This document shows, piece by piece, positions 1-6,124 of a stretch of DNA of 11,017 nucleotides; positions within the stretch are counted from its first letter, which is position 1, and the number at the start of each line of letters is the position of its first letter. The translations under genes were made by a program, and so were the position numbers. This DNA is from CAYVZZ01 sp964456185 (GTDB lineage: Bacteria; Pseudomonadota; Gammaproteobacteria; Pseudomonadales; Alcanivoracaceae). The DNA lies in contig CAYVZZ010000072.1 of NCBI GenBank assembly GCA_964456185.1, positions 1 through 11,017 of the forward strand. The letters are read 5' to 3'. The notes beneath the pieces are model-generated. The model saw nothing but the letters and a program-made list of their open reading frames with translations, did no database searches and was not told the origin of the DNA.

Positions 1-50
1 TAAGCCCTGCCACAATGCATCCCGTGAACAACTTGAATGATTTTTGCGAT

Positions 51-56
51 AAGGAT
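51..56 (+). promoter_or_regulatory. metE: Ribosome binding site of metE
   Basis: AAGGAT lies seven bases before ATG 64. It decides the start in favour of 64 rather than the upstream in-frame ATG at 37, which has no Shine-Dalgarno-like sequence. Confidence 0.75.
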
Positions 57-63
57 ACTTCTC

Positions 64-2355
64 ATGACACAAATTCATAATTTGGGTTTCCCGCGTATTG
101 GCGCGCAGCGCGAGCTAAAAAAAGCCCTGGAAGCTTATTGGAAAGGCAACATCCCTGCCACGGAGCTGGAACAAACCGGTGCTGCTTTGCGTCAACTGCA
201 CTGGCAACAACAAACGTCTGCTGGCCTTGACCTGGTGCCTGTGGGCGATTTTGCCTGGTATGACCACCTGCTCGAATGGAGCTGTTTGCTGGGCGTGATT
301 CCCGCGCGTTTTGAGCAGCCAGCCGATGAATCGGTATCACTAGATACTCTCTTCCGTGTTGCCCGTGGCCGTGCCCCCAGCGGCACCCCGCAAGCGGCCA
401 GCGAAATGACCAAATGGTTTGACACCAACTACCACTACATTGTGCCCGAGCTGGAAGCCAACCAGGAATTTGGTATCTCACGCATCACCTTCTTTAACCA
501 AGTGGACGAAGCGCTTCAGCAAGGCCATAACGTCAAGCCCGTCATTCCCGGCCCGCTAACCTATCTGTGGTTAAGTAAAGGGGAAGCCTTTGCTACTGTC
601 GAAGACGACAAGAAGCTGGAACTTCTGACGACTTTACTGCCGGTTTACCGTGACGTGCTACAGCACCTGGAAACCAAAGGGGTGGAATGGGTGCAAATCG
701 ATGAGCCGATTTTGGCGCTCACTTTGCCGGATAGCTGGCAACGCGCTTTTGTCACCAGCTACGATAAATTAGTGGGCGGCAGCAACATCAATCTGTTATT
801 GGCCACTTATTTCGGCGGCTTGGAAGACAACCTTTACACCGCCCTGTCACTACCAGTGGCTGGTATCCATGTGGATCTGGTACGTGCACCGCAACAGCTG
901 GACGCAGTGCTTGATCGCATCGGTGATAAAGTCTTGTCTGCCGGTGTAATCGACGGTCGCAACATCTGGCGCACCGACTTGGAAGCACTACTACCCAGCC
1001 TGCAAAAAGCCAAAGAACAAATTGGTGATCGCCTGTGGTTAGCGCCTTCTTGCTCGCTTTTGCATGTACCGCATGATTTGGAACAAGAAGACCAGCTGGA
1101 TGAAGACTTGAAGAGCTGGCTGTCATTTGCACTGCAAAAGCTCGACGAGTTGAAGCTGTTAGCGAATCTGTTAGACAACCCAAGTGCGGTAGCCGACGCG
1201 CGTAACGCACAAAAAACAGCCATCGAAAGTCGTCGCCAATCAACTAAAGTACACAATGCGACAGTCGAAGCGGCAGTAAAAGCCGCCGCCGATATCTCTC
1301 GCGAGCGTCAGGCGCCTTTTGCCGAGCGCATTTCACTGCAGCAGAGCGAGTTGAAACTGCCCGCTTTTCCAACCACTACCATTGGCAGCTTCCCGCAAAC
1401 TCAGGAGATTCGTCATACTCGCCGTCAATTCAAGCGCGGTGAAATCAGTGAAGCAGAATACAAAGGCGCGATGCAGGCACACATCAAAGATACCATCGAT
1501 CGCCAAGAAAGCGTCGGTCTCGACGTGCTGGTACACGGCGAAGCCGAGCGAAACGACATGGTGGAATATTTCGGTGAGCAGCTGGCCGGTTACGCCTTCA
1601 CCCGCTTTGGCTGGGTACAAAGCTATGGCTCACGATGCGTGAAACCGCCGATTATTTTTGGCGATGTCTCCCGCCCTACCCCCATGACCGTCGATTGGGC
1701 AACCTACAGCCAAGGTCTCACCAACAAACCCGTAAAAGGCATGCTCACCGGCCCGATTACCATGCTGCAATGGTCTTTCGTGCGCGACGATCTGCCACGT
1801 AGCGAAGTGTGCAAACAACTGGCATTGGTGCTGCGCCAAGAAATTCTTGATCTGGAGGCTGCCGGTATTGGCGTCATTCAAATCGACGAGCCTGCCTTCC
1901 GCGAAGGTCTGCCGTTGCGCAAGAGTGATTGGCAAGAATACCTGGACTGGACAGTGGATGCCTTCCGTCTCTCGACTTCAGGCGTGAAGAACGGCACTCA
2001 GATTCACAGCCATATGTGTTATTCGGAGTTCAATGACATCATTGAAGCCATCGCCAAGCTGGATGCCGACGTGATTACCATTGAAACGTCACGTTCACAG
2101 ATGGAGCTGCTGGATGCCTTTGAGGACTTCAAATACCCCAACGACATCGGCCCGGGTGTGTACGACATCCACTCGCCAAACGTGCCGGAAACTGAGCAGA
2201 TGGTCGCACTAATTCGTAAAGCCGCCGAACGTTTACCGGCGAAGCAACTTTGGGTCAACCCGGATTGCGGCCTGAAAACGCGTCATTGGGAAGAAGTGGA
2301 GCCGTCACTAAAACGCCTGGTGGAAGCCGCTCAACGCCTGCGTAAAGCGAGCTAA
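64..2355 (+). CDS. metE: Cobalamin-independent methionine synthase MetE
   Basis: Transfers the methyl group of 5-methyltetrahydropteroyl-triglutamate to homocysteine, giving methionine in the cytoplasm without vitamin B12. The protein is 763 aa, against about 753 for E. coli MetE. It starts with the typical MTQIHNLGFPRIG and has both halves of the family: N-terminal barrel about 1-400 and catalytic C-terminal barrel about 435-755, opened by the TTTIGSFPQT motif. Zinc ligands are all present: H650 and C652 (IHSHMCYS), E674 (TIETSRS) and C735 (NPDCGLKTR). They are shifted by nine residues from E. coli H641, C643, E665 and C726. An upstream in-frame ATG at 37 would add nine residues, but ATG 64 has AAGGAT at 51-56 in front and gives the conserved N-terminus. 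It stands alone, with a terminator right behind it. Its promoter and any MetR site lie mostly to the left of the window. Confidence 0.98.
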   Translation: MTQIHNLGFPRIGAQRELKKALEAYWKGNIPATELEQTGAALRQLHWQQQTSAGLDLVPVGDFAWYDHLLEWSCLLGVIPARFEQPADESVSLDTLFRVARGRAPSGTPQAASEMTKWFDTNYHYIVPELEANQEFGISRITFFNQVDEALQQGHNVKPVIPGPLTYLWLSKGEAFATVEDDKKLELLTTLLPVYRDVLQHLETKGVEWVQIDEPILALTLPDSWQRAFVTSYDKLVGGSNINLLLATYFGGLEDNLYTALSLPVAGIHVDLVRAPQQLDAVLDRIGDKVLSAGVIDGRNIWRTDLEALLPSLQKAKEQIGDRLWLAPSCSLLHVPHDLEQEDQLDEDLKSWLSFALQKLDELKLLANLLDNPSAVADARNAQKTAIESRRQSTKVHNATVEAAVKAAADISRERQAPFAERISLQQSELKLPAFPTTTIGSFPQTQEIRHTRRQFKRGEISEAEYKGAMQAHIKDTIDRQESVGLDVLVHGEAERNDMVEYFGEQLAGYAFTRFGWVQSYGSRCVKPPIIFGDVSRPTPMTVDWATYSQGLTNKPVKGMLTGPITMLQWSFVRDDLPRSEVCKQLALVLRQEILDLEAAGIGVIQIDEPAFREGLPLRKSDWQEYLDWTVDAFRLSTSGVKNGTQIHSHMCYSEFNDIIEAIAKLDADVITIETSRSQMELLDAFEDFKYPNDIGPGVYDIHSPNVPETEQMVALIRKAAERLPAKQLWVNPDCGLKTRHWEEVEPSLKRLVEAAQRLRKAS

Positions 2356-2381
2356 CACTACCACTTTGTTCTGACTGACTT

Positions 2382-2426
2382 ACGGGTCAACCGAGCTAAA
2401 TAATCGCTTGGTTGACCCGTTTTTTT
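2382..2426 (+). terminator. Intrinsic terminator after metE
   Basis: ACGGGTCAACC at 2382-2392 pairs perfectly with GGTTGACCCGT at 2410-2420. Four more inner pairs, one of them G-U, extend the stem to 15 bp (2382-2396 with 2406-2420). The loop has nine bases and the stem runs directly into seven T (2420-2426). It starts 26 bases after the metE stop, so it separates metE from the next transcript. Confidence 0.93.
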
Positions 2427-2569
2427 ATCTATTTTTCAATTCAAATACTCGATAAGCCCACTCTTATCGTACAACTCAATTCGTATTTATTATTATATTT
2501 CAGCAAGTTATACATTTATCCATTGCCTGTAGGACAATTTCAACCAAGCGCTTGCTACATTCTTGATCA
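2427..2569. other. AT-rich upstream region of the four-gene cassette
   Basis: No gene is supported here. The stretch contains a 7-bp inverted repeat CGATAAG (2450-2456) / CTTATCG (2463-2469) with no T-run, a 10-bp palindrome CAAGCGCTTG (2545-2554), and TTGATCAA (2563-2570, its last base shared with the large dyad). Possible -35 elements are TTGCTA (2552-2557) and TTGATC (2563-2568), but no -10 fits either one well, so the promoter is placed only roughly. It presumably drives the gene at 2615. Confidence 0.5.
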
Positions 2570-2595
2570 ATAGTTACATTAGGTAATGTAACTAT
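2570..2595. promoter_or_regulatory. Perfect inverted repeat, probable operator
   Basis: ATAGTTACATT (2570-2580) is an exact inverted copy of AATGTAACTAT (2585-2595), with the 4-base spacer AGGT between. The 26-bp site ends four bases before the AAGGAG of the next gene, so it overlaps the likely -10 or transcription start. Such dyads are typical operators for dimeric regulators. The nearest candidate is the MerR-family protein encoded at 5239-6093, the last gene of the same cassette, but a TetR-family protein encoded elsewhere would fit equally well. Transcribed, it would form an 11-bp hairpin without a T-run, so it is not a terminator. Confidence 0.7.
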
Positions 2596-2599
2596 ATCT

Positions 2600-2605
2600 A
2601 AGGAG
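2600..2605 (+). promoter_or_regulatory. Strong ribosome binding site for the di-iron-like gene
   Basis: AAGGAG lies nine bases before ATG 2615. It is the best Shine-Dalgarno sequence of the plus-strand cassette, suggesting that the first gene is translated most. Confidence 0.8.
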
Positions 2606-2614
2606 ACGTTAGTC

Positions 2615-3463
2615 ATGGCCATTAAAATTCTACCAACGCGCCGTAACTTAAAGTTTAACTTGAACCCGGCACGCGCGCTGACATGGCACCAAGACGGCCT
2701 CAACGTGTCTCAGTTTCTTAACACGATGAGTCTGTTCTTCCCCGTCGGTGAACGCTTCTTTATTGACAGCGTGCGCAAGTATCGCGACGTGGTCACTGAT
2801 CCGGAATTAAAAGAAGCGGTTAAGGCATTCATCGGCCAAGAAGCCATGCACGGCCGTGAGCACGAGGTCTATAACGAGGCTATTGCTAGCCATGGCGTCC
2901 CCATTGAAGCCCAAGAAAAATTTGTGGCGGACTTACTGACGTTTGTACAAAAGCACACACCCGACGCTTTTCAGCTGGCGGGAACCGTGGCACTGGAACA
3001 CTTAACCGCCATTTTGGCCGACGGCCTTTTGCGCCTCGACTCCATCATGGATGGTGCTGATGTGGACTACAAAACGCTTTGGAACTGGCATGCACTAGAA
3101 GAGACCGAGCATAAGGCCGTCGCTTTTGATGTGTTCCAAACCGCCGTGGGTACCGATGAGAAGCTTGGTGTTTATGCCTTGCGCACTAGCGCATTGGTCA
3201 TCGCTACCGGCATCTTCTTTGCCATCTTCATCCCCTACTACCTGCACAATGTGCGTATTAAGGGCGGTTTGTTCGACCTGAAAGGGTGGGCTGCTGTCGC
3301 CCGTCAAACTTGGGGTAAAAAGGGCATCTTCCGCACTATCACCCCTGCTTGGTTCGATTGGTTCAAGCCTGGCTTCCAGCCTTGGGACCACGACAACAGC
3401 GAATATTTAGACCAGTTAGAAGAACGCCTGGCCTATGTCCTAGAATCTTCTGAAGCCGCGTAA
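2615..3463 (+). CDS. 'Metal-dependent hydrolase' family protein with a di-iron oxygenase-like ligand set
   Basis: 282 aa. The overall sequence (start MAIKILPTRRNLKF, PVGERFF, QEAMHGREH, WHALEETEHKAVAFD, C-terminal PAWFDWFKPGFQPWDHD) looks like the COG3687/PF10118 'predicted metal-dependent hydrolase' family, for which I know no proven reaction. The visible residues fit a ferritin-like carboxylate-bridged di-iron site better than a hydrolase site: E46, E76-x2-H79, E128, E163-x2-H166, with an extra H159 four residues before E163. Spacings resemble acyl-ACP desaturase and ribonucleotide reductase R2. The H-x3-E-x2-H triplet resembles the N-oxygenase AurF. Residues 190-210 (SALVIATGIFFAIFIPYYL) are a likely membrane segment, so it may act on a membrane or lipid substrate. 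It is the first gene of the cassette, behind the 26-bp dyad. Family is likely; an oxygenase activity is inference. Confidence 0.85.
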   Translation: MAIKILPTRRNLKFNLNPARALTWHQDGLNVSQFLNTMSLFFPVGERFFIDSVRKYRDVVTDPELKEAVKAFIGQEAMHGREHEVYNEAIASHGVPIEAQEKFVADLLTFVQKHTPDAFQLAGTVALEHLTAILADGLLRLDSIMDGADVDYKTLWNWHALEETEHKAVAFDVFQTAVGTDEKLGVYALRTSALVIATGIFFAIFIPYYLHNVRIKGGLFDLKGWAAVARQTWGKKGIFRTITPAWFDWFKPGFQPWDHDNSEYLDQLEERLAYVLESSEAA

Positions 3464-3483
3464 CGCAAACCAATCTTGCCCAA

Positions 3484-3509
3484 ATGCCATGCCCTTAGGG
3501 GCACGGCAT
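3484..3509 (+). other. Intercistronic hairpin without T-run
   Basis: ATGCCATGCCC (3484-3494) pairs with GGGCACGGCAT (3499-3509) with one A-C mismatch and a TTAG loop. The following bases (AACACCTCGGG) hold no T-run, so it is not a normal terminator. It sits in the 73-nt gap between the first and second cassette genes and could protect the upstream message end, act as a processing site, or dampen read-through. An in-frame ATG at 3489 lies inside the stem and is not used as start. Confidence 0.5.
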
Positions 3510-3526
3510 AACACCTCGGGTATTCT

Positions 3527-3530
3527 GGAG
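3527..3530 (+). promoter_or_regulatory. Ribosome binding site deciding the start at 3537
   Basis: GGAG lies six bases before ATG 3537. The longer reading from ATG 3489 has no ribosome binding site and its first codons fall in the hairpin, so 3537 is preferred. Confidence 0.7.
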
Positions 3531-3536
3531 CACCCC

Positions 3537-4334
3537 ATGACAATAAATATTCACCAGCTAGCCGAGCTGGAAATGCTTGCACAGCAATGTACCCAATCTA
3601 TTGCCGCCTGTCTGCAGCCTGGTATGAGCGAAGAAACCGCTGCCAGCCTGATGCGCCAATGGCTGCATGAGCACGGCTTAGAAAGTACATTGCACCGCCC
3701 ATTGGCCTGGTTTGGCGAGCGTACGGCCAGTGCGATGCTGCCACAGAAGAATAGCTTGGCACATTTGCGTCCCAACTATTTTCCCACACAAACCAAATTA
3801 CAAGAGGGTCAGCCTTTCGTACTGTATTGCGCCTTACGCAGTGGTGACCAGGTGGAGGTGGCCGAATCATTCCATTGCAATAGCCTGGATACACACCATG
3901 GTTACCAGCAGCTATGTCTCAAGCTATCGCATCTTAAAACGCTAGTGATGCGTGCCATCAATGAGCAACAAACGCTGCGCGAGCTAAACGAATTGGTAGC
4001 ACATTTGGCGCAAACACAAGGGGTTAACCTGCAGCAACAAGCCATCAGTGATGATTGGGTGCGTCCCTATAGCGACCAACCTAACATGGGGCAAACCCAT
4101 CGCGGCCTGGTACACAAAGTCGTGAGTTTCACCGGCAATAACGCGCCAGCGCACTTACCGTCGGCGGCCATTGAACAAGCATTTGATGAGCCATTGGGTG
4201 CTGGCATCTGGGTAGTGCAACCCTGGATCCTCAGTGGTAATTTGGGTGCAGGCTCCCGCGATCTTTTGTACATTGATGAACAAGGTCAAGCTAGCTGGCT
4301 AACCGATATCCACCAACAAACTCAGGCAGCTTAA
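3537..4334 (+). CDS. M24 (pita-bread fold) family protein, probably without metal site
   Basis: 265 aa. The layout follows M24 peptidases (methionine aminopeptidase, prolidase, creatinase): helix with LQPGMSE at about 27-33, FGERTA at 59-64, L-x-E-G at 88-91, strand pair 94-112, helices 118-160, then GAGIWVVQPWILSG (221-234) and a last strand ending in DEQGQASWLT (247-256). The five metal-binding positions look changed in a manual alignment: first Asp at Y97 (or C98), second Asp at E107, the Glu of the usual 'EP' at Q228, and the last Glu at R241. The His could not be placed with certainty. If this alignment is right it is not a working aminopeptidase; it may bind a ligand or partner, or catalyse a metal-free step as creatinase does. 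The gene stands 2 nt before the next one. M24 membership itself is likely but read by eye. Confidence 0.75.
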   Translation: MTINIHQLAELEMLAQQCTQSIAACLQPGMSEETAASLMRQWLHEHGLESTLHRPLAWFGERTASAMLPQKNSLAHLRPNYFPTQTKLQEGQPFVLYCALRSGDQVEVAESFHCNSLDTHHGYQQLCLKLSHLKTLVMRAINEQQTLRELNELVAHLAQTQGVNLQQQAISDDWVRPYSDQPNMGQTHRGLVHKVVSFTGNNAPAHLPSAAIEQAFDEPLGAGIWVVQPWILSGNLGAGSRDLLYIDEQGQASWLTDIHQQTQAA

Positions 4335-4336
4335 TA

Positions 4337-5242
4337 ATGACAACGGTGACAAAGCGAATTCAGTCGGGCAATATCAAACTGGCCGTTACCACTCAGGGCA
4401 ATGCAGCCAACCCGCCGGTATTGTTGGTGCACGGTTATCCAGACGACAGCCAGACCTGGCAGCAGGTCGCCAAGCAACTCGCTCGTCAACATTTCGTGAT
4501 TACCTATGATGTGCGCGGTTGTGGTCAGTCTGATGTGCCACGCAGCCGCCAACACTATGGCCTGCGTTACCTGTTGTCTGACATTGTTAACGTCATAAAA
4601 GCCACCAGCCCGCACCGCCCTGTACATCTCGTCGGGCACGACTGGGGCTCGATCCAAAGTTGGGAAGCCGCCACCGAGCCGGGCATCGAACGTTATATCG
4701 CCTCCTTCACCACCATTTCCGGCCCCTGTTTGGATCATGTCGGCATGGGGCTACGCGATGCGTTTAAAGACAGCCTAGGCGATAGCCTGAATCAGGCCAT
4801 TCATTCATGGTACATCGGCTTTTTTCATCTGCCCTTGCTACCTACCGGCCTGTGGAAACTGGGGCTTGACCGCCTCTGGCCTCAAGTGGTTGCCCGTACA
4901 GAAGGACTAAAAGCCACCGCTTCTCCCTCGCAACAAAAAGACGGCGTCAACGGTATCAACCTTTATCGCGCCAACATGTTGCCGTGCCTATTGCGCCCCC
5001 GCAAACGTTTCGCCCAAGTGCCCGTGCAAGTCATCATCGCCGAACAGGATCGTTATGTCACCGCGCCACTGCTACGCGACCTACCCCGCTGGGTGGCCGA
5101 TCTCACCACTCACCGATTAAATACCAGTCACTGGGGACCATTGTTGCAGATGCCCGAACAAACTGCGGCGCACATCAGTGATTTCATTGCCCATCACAGC
5201 ACTAGTCGGCAGCCGCCTGACGCGCTATTATCGCAGGCATGA
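4337..5242 (+). CDS. Alpha/beta hydrolase with Asp nucleophile (epoxide-hydrolase-like, EphD N-terminal type)
   Basis: 301 aa. Oxyanion motif HGYPD at 32-36, nucleophile elbow VGHDWGS with D102, acid residue D238 (AEQDRYV) and H265 (SHWGPL) form the Asp-Asp-His triad of epoxide hydrolases and haloalkane dehalogenases. Y159 (HSWYIGFF) and Y210 (NLYRANML) are candidates for the two lid tyrosines that open an epoxide, which favours epoxide hydrolase. The lid and the stretch GVNGINLYRANML recall the N-terminal half of EphD-type proteins, where this domain is fused to a short-chain dehydrogenase. Here the protein stops after the hydrolase fold and no dehydrogenase gene follows. It begins two bases after the upstream stop with only a weak AGG (4324-4326), so translation is probably coupled. 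It ends in an ATGA overlap with the regulator. Substrate unknown; a lipid epoxide is a guess. Confidence 0.88.
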   Translation: MTTVTKRIQSGNIKLAVTTQGNAANPPVLLVHGYPDDSQTWQQVAKQLARQHFVITYDVRGCGQSDVPRSRQHYGLRYLLSDIVNVIKATSPHRPVHLVGHDWGSIQSWEAATEPGIERYIASFTTISGPCLDHVGMGLRDAFKDSLGDSLNQAIHSWYIGFFHLPLLPTGLWKLGLDRLWPQVVARTEGLKATASPSQQKDGVNGINLYRANMLPCLLRPRKRFAQVPVQVIIAEQDRYVTAPLLRDLPRWVADLTTHRLNTSHWGPLLQMPEQTAAHISDFIAHHSTSRQPPDALLSQA

Positions 5243-6093
5243 CAAACGACAAAAAAGCGCAAAGCGCATCAGCACGAATTTTACGTGCCATACGGAAACA
5301 AGATCCTGACGCCATCGACAAAGCACAGGCCAATGTCGATCAACAGGAATTTACCATTGACGAGCTCGCTCGCGAAGCCGGCTCGACGGTGCGCAATGTT
5401 CGCGCCTATCAAGATCGCCAACTACTGCCGCCACCAGAAAAACGTGGTCGCACCGGCATCTACTCCGATGTTCACCTTGCCCGTTTAAAAATTATCGGCA
5501 AGCTACTCGAGCGCGGTTACACCCTCAACAATATCCGCGACCTACTGGATGCCTGGGAAGAAGGCCGCGAGCTTAATGATATTCTCGGCCTGGAAGTAGC
5601 CGTCACCTCTTGGCAGCACCCGGAAGTGCCCGCCTACAAAGACTACGACGACCTACTCGCCGATTATGGCGAGGACATCACCCCAGAGGTGATGACCAAA
5701 GCCGTCACCATGGGCTACATTGTGCCCGAAGGCATGCGCCTGCGTGTGCCCTACCCGCGCGTGTATAACGCGGGCAAGGAGCTTGTCGAAGCCGGCGTGC
5801 CGCTAGATGCCGTACTCACTCACGTACGCCTCGTACGCGAAGAAACCGATAAACTCGCCGAGCGCTTCATCAACATGATCGTGCAATATCTTGTTGACGA
5901 GAAATACGGCGAAAAGGGGCTCCCTGAAGGCGATGATGTGCCCGCCCTCGCTCAGTTTATTACTCGCATTCGCCCCTTGGCAGAGGCCGTGGTGAACGAC
6001 GAACTGGGACGCGTACTCGAAAAAAGCATCAGCAAAGTGCTCGTCGACCGGCTAGAGAACGTGCTCGCTCACATGAAAAATGAAGCGCTATAA
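5239..6093 (+). CDS. MerR-family transcriptional regulator with large cysteine-free effector domain
   Basis: 284 aa. Winged helix-turn-helix of MerR type at about 38-107: FTIDELAREAGSTVRNVRAY, then DRQLLPPPEKRGRTGIY and the second helical part LARLKIIGKLLERGYTLNNI. A 35-residue basic/helical extension precedes it. The C-terminal part (about 118-284) is much longer than the coiled-coil and metal loop of classical MerR proteins. The protein contains no cysteine, so thiol metal or redox sensing as in MerR, CueR or SoxR is excluded; an organic effector is more likely. ATG overlaps the hydrolase stop by four bases (ATGA), so it is made from the same message. It likely controls the cassette, possibly at the dyad 2570-2595; this is inference. 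After it, the convergent esterase gene ends 31 bases downstream. Confidence 0.93.
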   Translation: MTNDKKAQSASARILRAIRKQDPDAIDKAQANVDQQEFTIDELAREAGSTVRNVRAYQDRQLLPPPEKRGRTGIYSDVHLARLKIIGKLLERGYTLNNIRDLLDAWEEGRELNDILGLEVAVTSWQHPEVPAYKDYDDLLADYGEDITPEVMTKAVTMGYIVPEGMRLRVPYPRVYNAGKELVEAGVPLDAVLTHVRLVREETDKLAERFINMIVQYLVDEKYGEKGLPEGDDVPALAQFITRIRPLAEAVVNDELGRVLEKSISKVLVDRLENVLAHMKNEAL

Positions 6094-6121
6094 ACGGCAC
6101 CTTGTCGTATAAAATGCGCTT
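6083..6121. terminator. Possible weak terminator between convergent genes
   Basis: AAGCGC (6083-6088) can pair with GCGCTT (6116-6121), enclosing a second stem ACGGCA (6094-6099) / TGTCGT (6103-6108) with one G-U pair. No clear T-run follows on either strand, so termination here would be weak or Rho-assisted. It is the only structure seen in the short gap between the two convergent operons. Confidence 0.3.
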
Positions 6122-6124
6122 TCG

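Noticed and set aside
24..38. Possible MetR box (TGAA...TTGAATGA) before metE
   Set aside because: It matches TGAANNWNNTTCA only in one half, and it lies close to the start codon. The true promoter is probably outside the window.
1..63. Riboswitch before metE
   Set aside because: Only 63 bases are visible, too short for a cobalamin or SAM riboswitch, and no conserved element is seen.
788..1256. Antisense reading frames within metE (also 62-481, 1333-1620, 1630-1935, 2019-2258)
   Set aside because: They lie opposite a certain gene, have low-complexity or Cys/Arg/Ser-rich translations, and have no recognisable domain.
2500..2703. 67-aa minus-strand reading frame overlapping the dyad and the start of the di-iron-like gene
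   Set aside because: Its sequence resembles no protein I know, and it runs through the regulatory dyad and into a well-supported gene on the other strand.
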